From assembly GCA_002786025.1 (NCBI GenBank), contig NHNW01000005.1, positions 1,054,001-1,118,000 on the forward strand: 64,000 nucleotides of DNA, written 5' to 3'. Within the stretch, counting starts at the first letter, position 1. Every line of letters begins with the position of its first letter. The notes under the pieces are model-generated. The model ran no database searches, was not told the DNA's origin, and saw nothing but the letters and a program-made list of their open reading frames with translations. The position numbers and the translations under genes were made by a program. This stretch comes from Zasmidium citrigriseum. Taxonomy: Eukaryota > Ascomycota > Dothideomycetes > Mycosphaerellales > Mycosphaerellaceae. Below are positions 19,109 through 28,772 of this stretch, piece after piece.

Positions 19109-19927
19109 TGAGAGGAGGGCACTGTACAGATATACGCCACGACTCGACTCGATTGTACGATATGAAGACAATGTACAGTGAAGAAGCCGGCGCAGAGCGT
19201 CAAATCGCTTCCAAACGACCGCATCCAGACTCCGAAAACGACCAAGCGTGTTGAGCAGTTGGACATGTAAGACTCGGTGCGAAATGCTTCCTGTTCCGAT
19301 GAAGCTAGACGATTGGATGTGGACGAGTATCATGTGATAATCACGAATCTCAGGTGCTGCGACTGGCTCTTCGCTCTTCGATTTCTATTCGACTGTAACA
19401 TCGACCACGACCGCAGTGCTCGCTTGTTGCAATCTTTGACAGCACTTCAAGCAATATCGTCGGAACATTAGTTAAATTTAGAAGACGACCAGGCTGGTCA
19501 TTCATTAAGGTTGGCCGTTGAGCGCGTGCCGCTCCGGCAGAGCAACGGAGGCTGAGCGACGGAAGCTTGGCGGTGGCTTGAAAGTGCTCCAGCATTTCTC
19601 GAAGCCGCGCTGCTGTTCCTGCTTCTCGCTTCTTCTCTCCAAGGCATTCACTCGCCTCTCGCCGCCAACCCTGCGCTTCCAGCTGACTGCTCGTGTCAAG
19701 CCTTCACTGAGGTGGATTTAACTATTCAACTCAGTCTCCAGCGATCAGCCGCTGCCTGGCTCCCCCCAAAGTCCCAGTCCCCGACCAGCGCAACAAAGAG
19801 CTCGCAAAGCCGCCGACACGTCAGACGCTGAGACCTGGACCTGACCGCCCAGGCACGCTGAACACCGCTATCCTGCCCGAAAGGTCATCCTTGCTCCTCG
19901 TCCAGCACTGCGATCCTTCTGGCAACT
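19109..19927. other. Intergenic, 0.8 kb
   Basis: Nothing is recognised. This is the shared interval between the 3' end of COX20 and the 5' leader of eIF2A. Short open frames show no protein-like composition. Confidence 0.45.
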
Positions 19928-22096
19928 ATGGCGCAACCTACGCAAGTCGCATGTGAGTTGCATGCCGCACAACCTCAATATCCGCTCCTTGGCTAATAAA
20001 TTCATACAGTCCGCACCTCGAAGCACGTCGGCATTCTCGACGCTGCCCCAGTCTACGCGCCCCTCTCAGGTTTCCAGCGACCTGAAGGCAACCTTCGCTG
20101 CTGCGTCTATTCCCCAGATGGCCGCTTCTTCGCGTGGGCCTCGCCCGAGAACGTGACCGTGGTCGATGCGTCAGTCGGCCACGTGGTCACGACACTGCCC
20201 GCTGAGAATGTCTACGAGTTGGGCTTCTCTCCCGCGGGAACATTTATCATCACGTGGCAGCGACCGTCCAAAGACGAAGAGGGCAATGCCACCAAGAACC
20301 TCAAGGTGTGGCGCACCATCGACGACAATGCCGGCGAGGACGGCGAGCGAGCTGTGGTTGGAAAGTTCGTGCAAAAGAACCAGACCGGCTGGAACTTGCA
20401 ATACACCGCAGACGAGCAGTACTGTGCTCGCTGCGTCACCAACGAAGTCCAGTTCTACGAAAGCAAAGATTTGGGCACAGTCTGGAACAAGCTCCGTGTG
20501 GAGGGTGTGACGGACTTTGCGCTCTCCCGGGGCAAGACACATTCGGTTGCTGTCTTCGTGCCAGAGCGCAAAGGCCAGCCTGCTGCAGTCAAGGTGTTTA
20601 AGGTGCCCCAATTTGACTCCGCAGTCTCGCAAAAGACGTTCTTCAAGGGCGACAAGGTGCAGCTCAAGTGGAACGAAGAAGGAACAAGCTTGATTGTGCT
20701 TGCACAGACCGACGTGGACAAGAGCAACAAGAGCTACTATGGCGAGACCAACATGTACATCCTGAGTGCGAACGGCGGCTTCGACTCGCGCATCCAGCTG
20801 GACAAAGAGGGTCCGATCCACGACGTGACATGGTCGCCGAACTCGAAGGAGTTTGGTGTCGTGTATGGCTACATGCCCGCGAAGACGACGATCTTCAATC
20901 ATAGAGCGATTCCACAACACAGCTTCGATCTCGGACCCAGGAACACCATCTTGTTTTCCCCACATGGCCGTTTCGTCTTGGTGGCTGGTTTTGGAAACTT
21001 GGCTGGTCAGATGGACATCTACGATCTGGAGAAGAACTACGAGAAGGTGTGCAGAATCGAAGCCAGCAACGCCTCGATTTGCGAGTGGAGCCCTGACGGC
21101 AAACACATTCTTACCGCGACTACGAGCCCGCGCCTGCGTGTCGACAACGGCATTCGCATCTGGCATGTCGGAGGAGGATTGATGTACAATGAAGACATGC
21201 ACGAGTTGTACCATGTCATCTGGCGCCCACAGTCGGCGACTCAGCATCCTTTGGAAAACCCGCTGCACCCTGTCCCAACACCTCACGCTTCTGCTCTTGA
21301 GTACCTCAGCAAGCTCAAGACGCCTTCGAAGCCCGCCGGCGCGTACCGACCACCTGGCGCACGCGGTGCCGCGACACCGCTTTCCTTCAAGCGTGAAGAC
21401 GAGGGCGGTGCTGCTTTTGTGAGAGAGATGATGTCTGGCAAGGAGCCTGAGACGAACGGTTTCGCACGCGCACCCAGACGGCGTGAAGTCCCCGGTGCCG
21501 AGACTGTGGAGCCAAAGCTTCCCCCAGGTGCAGCTCCAGGCGGAGGTGTTAGTCTCACAGCCGACGGCGATGAACAGTTGAGCAAGGCCGCGCTCAAGAA
21601 CAAGAAGAAGCGTGAAGCAAAGAAGGCCAAGGATGCTGAGGCGAAGGCGGCAGGCCTGGCGCCCACGCAGAACGGAGACGCCAACCCGGAGAAGAGCCCG
21701 GAGCGGAAGGACAGACCCCGCAGCCGTTCCAATGCTAACAGCAAGGGAGGCAATCAAGGTTCCCGACCGCAGTCCAGGAGACGCGAGGGTAGTCGTCAGC
21801 GCGGTCCGCCGTTGAACACGGCTCAGCCTAAGCAGCAACCCGCCAACGGCACCCCTGCCGCGCCAGCTGGCGGTCCAACGAACCAAACCGCACCCGATCT
21901 CACGGTGACTTCGCCAGGAGCGGGATCGCCGCATGAGAAGAAGATTAGGTCTCTCCTGAAGAAGCTGCGGGCGATTGACGACTTGAAGATGCGACAGGCC
22001 GGGGGCGAGAAGCTCGAGGGTACGCAGGTGCTCAAGATAGGCACTGAAGAGGGCGTGCGCAAGGAGCTGGGTGCCCTGGGCTACACCGGCGATTGA
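19928..22096 (+). CDS. Eukaryotic translation initiation factor 2A (eIF2A)
   Basis: Exons are 19928-19952 and 20010-22096 (703 aa). The short first exon (MAQPTQVA) is joined through a 57-bp intron (GTGAGT ... GGCTAAT ... TACAG) to FRTSKHVGILDAAPVYAPL. The N-terminal two thirds is the eIF2A beta-propeller of WD-like blades (CVYSPDGRFFAWAS, YELGFSPAGTFIITWQRP, CEWSPDGKHILTATTSPRL, then DNGIRIWHV). The C-terminal part is a disordered Lys/Arg-rich linker and a final helical segment (KKIRSLLKKLRAIDDLKMRQ). eIF2A is a cytosolic factor that can deliver initiator tRNA on some mRNAs. Nothing unusual is seen apart from the tiny first exon. Confidence 0.92.
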
Positions 22097-22516
22097 GAAG
22101 CGTATCACGAGGATGGTGCGCGCGATGAGATAGAACGAATGTAAAGAAGCAAAATCAAATCCCCGATAAGACGAGGCGATCATGAGTCGCATTTACAATC
22201 TCTACATATTGTGACATGCCCGCTGGAAACGAAAACGTGAGGTCGAAATAAAGTGTGTCGATCTTGCCGTCCTGCGCCTCGATGCTCCACTCCTTCGAGT
22301 TGTGACTTCCCAAACTTCCAACCAAACCAACCCAACTCGCGAAACCATCAATCGATCAGGACCCGCCCGCTCTACATCAAAAACCGGCAAAAGGGATATC
22401 ACAGACGAATTCAAAAAGTTCAACGCTCGCAGAACAAGCAAGAAACGTACGCCAATTCAGTCACCATCGATTCGTATCCATCTCACAGCCCTCTGACTTC
22501 ATCTCCTTCTTGCCCA
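22097..22516. other. Convergent 3' region
   Basis: This is the interval between the 3' ends of eIF2A and the minus-strand gene at 22517. Nothing else is recognised. Confidence 0.5.
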
Positions 22517-23209
22517 TCATGAATCAAACCTCCCCTCCTCTTTCTGCCCTTCCCTCAAGTCCGTCCCCATATACGCCGTCTGCGACAAGCCCGCCTTGAC
22601 CCCATCACTGACCTTCCGATCGGCAATCCTCTTCGAGATCCTTTCTTGCCATCTCGACTCCGCGGCCGAATAAGTCGATGAGGAGCTGGGAGTTTCGTTC
22701 GAGACTTTCGGCTTCTCCTCTTCTTCCACACCCGCGGTTCCAGAGTCGTGTTTCTTCGAAATCGAAGACGGAGGACTGACTTCTTTCTCTTTGCCCTTGG
22801 AAGAGCTCCGCGAGATGGCGTCCCCCGGCGAGAGAAAGAAATCCGCCCCCGGCCCAATCGGCGGTCCACTCGGAAGCGGCTTATCAGGTATATTATGCAT
22901 CAAACTCGTCCGATTCGCTTGTTTGGATAGATGCGCCGGGTCGCTGAAACCCGTTTGGGCGAGGGGGATGGGGGTCCATTTGTCCTGCTGGGAGGATGTG
23001 GCGAGGGTGGAGAAGCGTTTGGCTTTTTGCTTTTGTTGGGCTTTGGTTGGTTTGGTGCTGGAGGAGGATGGAGTTGGATTTGGGGAGGTGGTTGATGGGT
23101 CGAAGTCTTCGTGGAAGAGTTGCTCGATTTTGGAGCCTAGGGGGAGGGTTAGGGCGCGGTCGCGGGCGAGCTTGCGCGCGGTTTCTTCGGTTGAGGGGGT
23201 GTTGCCCAT
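22517..23209 (-). CDS. Small disordered protein with N-myristoylation-type start (MGNTPS)
   Basis: This gene encodes 230 aa from ATG 23209. The open frame extends 37 codons further upstream, but MGNTPSTEE has a Gly2 and Ser6 as in N-myristoylation signals, and the bases around the ATG (GAGACGATGGGCAAC) are the same as at the next minus-strand gene. After a helical start (ARKLARDRALTLPLGSKIEQLFHEDFDP), most of the protein is low-complexity Ser/Pro/Lys. A C-terminal helix follows (ESRWQERISKRIADRKVSDG, then VKAGLSQTAYM). I do not recognise a named family. A membrane-tethered peripheral protein is the likely class (inference). Confidence 0.6.
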   Translation of the reverse strand: MGNTPSTEETARKLARDRALTLPLGSKIEQLFHEDFDPSTTSPNPTPSSSSTKPTKAQQKQKAKRFSTLATSSQQDKWTPIPLAQTGFSDPAHLSKQANRTSLMHNIPDKPLPSGPPIGPGADFFLSPGDAISRSSSKGKEKEVSPPSSISKKHDSGTAGVEEEEKPKVSNETPSSSSTYSAAESRWQERISKRIADRKVSDGVKAGLSQTAYMGTDLREGQKEEGRFDS

Positions 23210-24007
23210 CGTCTCTTGGGGGATGTCGCTCTCGGTCTTGGGGTCGTGGTCTTGGTATGTATGTGCGTCGCCGTCTGGTCGCTGATGTATCGAGCAAGGC
23301 TGAGGACGACCCTTTAGCAACGCAGCATCGACGACGCTCCACTTGCGCCAGAGAGGAAACTCCTCCGCTTCACCATCTTAGACCGGATTGCGAAAAACTA
23401 CACTCAATAGCCCACCGGGTCCGTGGGAGATAGAGTGGTTCATCAGCGACGAACCCCATGGCCTCACATCGGAAATTCGGTAGTTGGGGCGAGGATCATG
23501 CTAGTCCAACTACCCAGTGACAGTGACATGGGCCCAGGCCCGTATCCATTCATCGATTGAGATATAAAAAGAAGCGAACGATCTGGCAGGGCGGAGGGCT
23601 CAAAGGAGATGTCACACGCAACAGTCATCGTGTCTTCTGCCCAGGTACGGAGACATCATTACGATTAGGATGTATATTTCTGTGAACCACGTGCGGCAAG
23701 GCCAATTTCGATGGAATACCTTTGCCCTACACTGCAGGGAACTTCCTACCTTGCCTGTTGCTAAGTCGCCGACAAGATACGCAAGCAGCAAGCAGTCGTC
23801 GGCGATGTCCCCTTGTTGGCTGTATCTCACTCGTCATTGCCGCCCTATGCGTCGCAATCGTATCAACATCTCAACTCAAAAGAGGACATCTTGCTCAAAT
23901 TGACTCCTTTCCACTGCGGCAACAACTCCGGATGCCAAAGACCACGTCTTCCTCTTTAGACGTCTCCTTTTCTCTGCGTCCACATAACCTTCCACCCATC
24001 TCCTTCT
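23210..24007. other. Intergenic, 0.8 kb
   Basis: No gene is supported. A TATATAAA-like AT-rich stretch near 23560 (GAGATATAAAAAG, + strand) is present with no clear gene behind it. Confidence 0.4.
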
Positions 24008-24562
24008 TCACCCGACCCTCACCTCCCTCCCCATCCCAACTCTAGGCAAAGCATGCTCATCAGCAACAGTCTGCCGCACCCTCTCCAACCTCCTCTCCAA
24101 ACTGCCATCAACCACCTCCTTCAAGTTCCCCCGCTGACTCCCGCTCCGTCCTAAACCCCTCCCCCTACCTAAATCTTGAAACTCTTCCCTCCTCACCCCA
24201 ACACCACTACCACCCCTTACCCCATCATCCCGATACGTTGAATAGTGCTGGCTTTCATCTTCAAGATATTGGAAGCCAGCTGATGACTGCGATTGCTCGA
24301 TATCTTCTTCGTCGTCCCCCTCATACCCACTCGAATTGGGATTATGTCTCTGAAACGTCGCAAAAGAAAACTCCTGTGCATCATCGTCGAATTCGCCCTG
24401 GCGCCAGCCGGCGACGTAGCCTTCGAAAGCGGGTTCTTTGAGGGCCGGCTTATCTTTCATAGGCTTCTGTTTCGGTCGTGGACAGTCTGCTGAGCTTGAA
24501 TTTTGGTGTGTTTGTTGGGACTGTTGGAGGAACTGGTTCGTCTGCGAGATGGCGTTGCCCAT
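24008..24562 (-). CDS. Small disordered protein with N-myristoylation-type start (MGNAIS)
   Basis: This gene encodes 184 aa, with its start at 24562. Gly2 and Ser6 (MGNAISQTNQ) again fit N-myristoylation. A Gln/Ser/Asn-rich segment is followed by KEPAFEGYVAGWRQGEFDDDAQEFSF, a possible short conserved core. Acidic and Gly/Arg-rich linkers and a C-terminal helix (GSLERRLERVRQTVADEHAL) come next. There are no membrane segments. It is not obviously homologous to the gene at 22517 beyond the MGN start and the shared start-codon context. Family not recognised. Confidence 0.6.
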   Translation of the reverse strand: MGNAISQTNQFLQQSQQTHQNSSSADCPRPKQKPMKDKPALKEPAFEGYVAGWRQGEFDDDAQEFSFATFQRHNPNSSGYEGDDEEDIEQSQSSAGFQYLEDESQHYSTYRDDGVRGGSGVGVRREEFQDLGRGRGLGRSGSQRGNLKEVVDGSLERRLERVRQTVADEHALPRVGMGREVRVG

Positions 24563-25065
24563 CGTCTCTGTTGTGTGGGAGCCTGCTCCGCGATTGTTGC
24601 GTGATGTGGTGAAGTCGAAGTTGTTGGTAGAATCCGGCGTCCGACCTACTCACGGAAACAAAGAAACACCTTCCGTACCTTGCAGATAGCGGCGGGGGAG
24701 GGGTCCTATATCCCTTCATCGAAGCGACACGAATAGCAGTGTCCCAGATGGAAAGTTAGGCCCCCACACTCGATGGATAATGCCCGCCATTCTGAAACAT
24801 GGACCAAACCTGAAGATCGCGAAAAATAGGAGGCCACCACTACTCTGGGGTGTGTCGCAGTTGGCAGTTCCGCGCAACGCGTGGTTTGTGTAGTGTCTTG
24901 TCGCGTTCAGGAACCATGGGATGCCGTGGTAGTACCGCAGAGGACATCCTTGTTGGTTCCTGGGCGAGAAACTGGGCGGACGACTGTGGGGTACTTTGGC
25001 GGAGATGTGTGCATTGATCTGTACACTATTGAGCTCTGTTCAAGTATCAACAATCGTTGCTCCCA
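24563..25065. other. Intergenic
   Basis: This is the promoter side of the MGN gene and the 3' side of the PPR-like gene. Nothing else is recognised. Confidence 0.4.
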
Positions 25066-28000
25066 TTAGCCAGCAAGAGGGCTGTACGTTGAAGTCGACT
25101 CCAACGTTAGGCTCTCTTGCAGGGTATCGGTATTCCGAAACTGCTGAAATCGCTTATCGGCAGCGTAAGCCTCCACCTCCTCATGACTCGGCCATCCGCC
25201 CCAGTCCTCCACACTCTCCACCACCTCTCTGACTTCCTCGACAAGTGCCGGATCCGCACAGCTTCTGACCATAGTCAAGAGCGTAGCAGCTTGATCTTTC
25301 TCGTCCTCGCTCTCGTACTGACCTACATCGTCTGGGTCTGGAGCGGGAGTCGCGTTGGGAATCCAGCTTCGTTCGAGAAAGACCCTCACAGCCACAATTG
25401 CTTTTCGCATTGTATGGGCACCACGGCGGTCAAGATCTTGCCGTTCGCGTAGCTCTGTGTGGTATTCGCGCATCCAGTAGACGGTGTCGAGGAGGCCATC
25501 GAAGTCGGCCAGCCATCCGAGGGCGCGAATGTAGGCGTGCAGATCGTTCGGACTCGGAATTGTGAGCAGCTTTGGCATATCTGCAGAGTCGGCTACTTCG
25601 TCTTGATAGTCCCTCTTGCCTGTCGCATATTCCTCTCGTGAATGCATGGACATCTGTTCCGAACCGACAAGGAACTTAAATTCTTGCTTGAGGCGTTCGC
25701 TTTGTGCGCAATTGCTCCGCCCGGTACCGACAGCATCCCGCCAGAGCATTCGAAATCGAGCACTGGTATCGGATAGCGATGGCGATGCAGCATCTTCATG
25801 CAGAACAGACCACCACGCAGTGGCCGCGTTTTCGGTTGATACGCACAGTGCGTGGAAGCTTTGACCATCTAGATCGATGCCACGCCTCTGTTGAAGATCA
25901 ACGATATGGCGTATGAGACGAAAGGCATTCAAAGCTCCCTTGCAGCGCCGGTGAGATTGAGACAATGTATCCGACTTTCCGGATTGAACGGACGAAAAAG
26001 TGTCCAGGTCCATGGTGTTGCTCAACCCCATACGCTTGGACGCGCGTGTGAGCCTGTGTGATATGCCACTCCATAATTCCCGATCGAATACTCGTCTCAT
26101 GCGCAGAAGCTCAATGGCATGCAGCACAGGGTTGTCGTAATTTACGCGGTATCGTGGAAAGAGTTCAGGGCGCCCCTCAAATTCGACAGTTGGAAGTCCG
26201 ATGCGGGACAAAGTCTTAGACAGTGAGGTCCTCGGTGATTCCGCGAAGAGCTTTACTGCTGCTGTGAAGATGACGCCAGGCACTTGAAAGATGTCTTCCA
26301 CAGGCGACAGCGTGACAAGCGATTGGATGGCTGGATACCTTGAGCAGGCAGCTTGAAGGCGTTCCAAGCCTTCTTGGAGTGAATTCGCATGCAGGACAAC
26401 AAATGCAAGGCAGTGCCCCTCCAGTACGACTCCGTGATTGACAAGCATTTGGTAGAACTCAGTCACGGTAGGCGGCGCGGTCTTCGTGTAGGTGTAGAGA
26501 TGGGTCGAAGGCGGAGGTGGTGAAATCTCCCGTCCGTCGCCTGGTAACAGAGGCCAGTGGCCCACATTTGCGGTTTTGTGCCAGGGCTCCTTCGACTCTC
26601 TATGTTGCCGGCGCCCTTCCTCGAGCAGTTTGTGGAAGATTGCCAAGTATACATCTTGGTCTGGCGGTAGCCTCTTGTCTTCCCAAGCCAAGTAGCATGC
26701 CCATGCTTCTTGAATCGTCCGCGTGCTCTGTATTCGCGCAGCCCAAGGTTCACTATCGCCTTGTAGCTTGTTCGAGTGACGCAAACCAGGTGGATTCAGT
26801 AATACGCGTAACTGGACGGTTGGCGTTCGATCCACATCCCAGCCGGTACACACTTGGGCCAACTTCTCCCAGTACAAAGGCCTATAACCAGCTTCGCGCA
26901 TACGTAGGAGAGTAGCACCGGCTTTGGTGATGCCGTGATCGGGTCCAATGGCCGTGTCCATGGCTGTGCGGTCGACCTTCCAAGGTGGCCATGACAACGA
27001 TTTGAGTTCGGCCCATTGCTGTTCCTCGGCTGTCTTGCGGTGCAACAGCTGAATGCGAACAACCGCTCGATACCCTTGTCTGTTGATATGCAACGAAGGA
27101 CTGTGTTCGGACATGTACTGCAGAATTGGCACAAGAGCTGCTTCCTGGTAGACGCTATCCTTGAAGGGCTGGAGGGCGGTTGAAATGGAGACCAAGTGCA
27201 TCATCATGTTGAGCAGATATGTGATGTTAGACAATGCATGATTTGTGAAAGGTCCTTCGCGAAGCTCTCGATCTTGCAGATGTTGCAGCATCATATTGAC
27301 GGGCATCTTCAAGGCTTGCGGCCAGACTTCCCGTGCATGGCGAATCAGTCGCGTGGCAGCCAGGAAAACATCTTCTGTATGCTTTCCAGAATCTGTCGTC
27401 GATCTCGTCCAGTAATCGAATATGGAAGGGGCAGCGGCCATGAAGAGGCGCAGGGCCCTCGCACTCACGAAAGGCCGGCGCAGCAGGTACAAAAGTAGCC
27501 ATATTGGAATCGAATGAGGGCCATGGGAGCGAAGGCGATCGGATAGGGTGGTGGCAGCGGCTAAAGCATCCTCCTTTGAGACAATGTCTGCCCAGGCCGC
27601 AACATCTTCGACGGTGTACTGATAGTATCGCAGGAAACCGATCTCCCATGCAGAGAACAGATCTGAGTGTTCTCCCCCAACATCCAAGTCGTCCTTCGTT
27701 TCTGCCTTTCGTCGCATGTAAATGGATGTAAGGCGTTGAAGAGAGACCGGGCGTGTCTTCTTCATCGATGGGCTCGTCAAGACCCTTTGCCGTCGCGCAT
27801 CATATTCGCTCCATATTCGCTTGCTCTTGGAGTCGGCATAGGACAAATTGATCTTCGAGGGTCGATTCGGAGTATATGGGACCGCGGTATGGCTCCCAAT
27901 GCTTTGCAGAGCTTCGGTCAGGTGGTCGTTGGCGGGTTGGAGTCGTTTCTTCAGTCTCCTCTGGGAATGAGTTCTTTGGCGAGAAACCGGCGGTTGCGAG

Positions 28001-28212
28001 ATGGAAGCTTGAGCTTCGACTTGGGGTGCGGCCGCCGTGGCCTGAGACGACCAGTTCGAGGTTTGAGAAAAGCTTCTGGCGCCATTTCGAGGATGCTCAG
28101 ATGGAGGAATGTCTCGAGTTCGGTGCTGGCGACGGGCAATGGGCGGGAGGGACAGATTGGCGAGCACTGCACGAAGCTGCCTGCCCAGGGGCGTCAATGC
28201 TCCATGCTGCAT
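25066..28212 (-). CDS. Large mitochondrial protein, PPR-like
   Basis: This is a single-exon gene of 1048 aa. The N-terminus is Arg-rich with few acidic residues (MQHGALTPLGRQLRAVLANL, then PPIARRQHR and RSFSQTSNW), typical of a mitochondrial presequence. The body is almost entirely helical, with repeated motifs of 30-40 residues such as RLRSHGPHSIPIWLLLYLLRRPFV and EACYLAWEDKRLPPDQDVYLAIF-type pairs. That resembles the PPR/helical-hairpin proteins that act in fungal mitochondrial RNA processing or translation. I assign it to that class by architecture, not by a named ortholog. It is head to head with the gene at 28773, with about 560 bp between the start codons. Confidence 0.7.
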   Translation of the reverse strand: MQHGALTPLGRQLRAVLANLSLPPIARRQHRTRDIPPSEHPRNGARSFSQTSNWSSQATAAAPQVEAQASISQPPVSRQRTHSQRRLKKRLQPANDHLTEALQSIGSHTAVPYTPNRPSKINLSYADSKSKRIWSEYDARRQRVLTSPSMKKTRPVSLQRLTSIYMRRKAETKDDLDVGGEHSDLFSAWEIGFLRYYQYTVEDVAAWADIVSKEDALAAATTLSDRLRSHGPHSIPIWLLLYLLRRPFVSARALRLFMAAAPSIFDYWTRSTTDSGKHTEDVFLAATRLIRHAREVWPQALKMPVNMMLQHLQDRELREGPFTNHALSNITYLLNMMMHLVSISTALQPFKDSVYQEAALVPILQYMSEHSPSLHINRQGYRAVVRIQLLHRKTAEEQQWAELKSLSWPPWKVDRTAMDTAIGPDHGITKAGATLLRMREAGYRPLYWEKLAQVCTGWDVDRTPTVQLRVLLNPPGLRHSNKLQGDSEPWAARIQSTRTIQEAWACYLAWEDKRLPPDQDVYLAIFHKLLEEGRRQHRESKEPWHKTANVGHWPLLPGDGREISPPPPSTHLYTYTKTAPPTVTEFYQMLVNHGVVLEGHCLAFVVLHANSLQEGLERLQAACSRYPAIQSLVTLSPVEDIFQVPGVIFTAAVKLFAESPRTSLSKTLSRIGLPTVEFEGRPELFPRYRVNYDNPVLHAIELLRMRRVFDRELWSGISHRLTRASKRMGLSNTMDLDTFSSVQSGKSDTLSQSHRRCKGALNAFRLIRHIVDLQQRRGIDLDGQSFHALCVSTENAATAWWSVLHEDAASPSLSDTSARFRMLWRDAVGTGRSNCAQSERLKQEFKFLVGSEQMSMHSREEYATGKRDYQDEVADSADMPKLLTIPSPNDLHAYIRALGWLADFDGLLDTVYWMREYHTELRERQDLDRRGAHTMRKAIVAVRVFLERSWIPNATPAPDPDDVGQYESEDEKDQAATLLTMVRSCADPALVEEVREVVESVEDWGGWPSHEEVEAYAADKRFQQFRNTDTLQESLTLESTSTYSPLAG

Positions 28213-28772
28213 GCATCCACTCGTTGATGTAGGTGAATGTTGCTGAGGTTGGACAGAAGTTGGAGACAGGCGCGTGGAGACGACGTGAAAGGTCAGCCCA
28301 AGCTAGCGGAGTTCGAGCCGACGGCCAGCAAGGAGTCGACCAAATGCAGAGTCCGTCGCAACAATCATCAAACCCAGCGAAGACCGATTTTTCACCTGAA
28401 ATAAAACAAAATCATCAGGAAAGACAGTCGAGATCATCAATCAATGGGTGCCTTAACCAATATTTGATTGAATGAATGAAGAGCAGTCCGGCTCGCTGAC
28501 TACTGCGCGGGAGTACCCATCCTCAATCCGCCGACGAAGCAGCACCAAAGATTGCCCACCCTCGCACTCACCACCGCCCGCGACCTCTCCCTTTCTGCTC
28601 GCCGGACTGTTCGATTCGACGATTCTTGGTGATTGCGACGGCCCAGTGTCCTCGTCAGTTCACTTGCGCCGCCGCGTAGGGCCTCCGCCGGCGTGCTGCA
28701 GGACTCTCTCGCGCTTCTGCCAACGACACGTCCTCCAGGCGCGACCCCAGCCCGCTGCTGTACACGCCCACC
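28213..28772. other. Divergent promoter region
   Basis: This is the shared 5' region of the PPR-like gene (minus) and the Pro/Gln-rich gene (plus). Open frames crossing it are continuous with introns or leaders and are not supported as genes. Confidence 0.5.

Noticed and set aside
20171..22192. 673-codon minus-strand frame opposite eIF2A
   Set aside because: Shadow of the high-GC eIF2A coding sequence; no introns, no recognisable domain.
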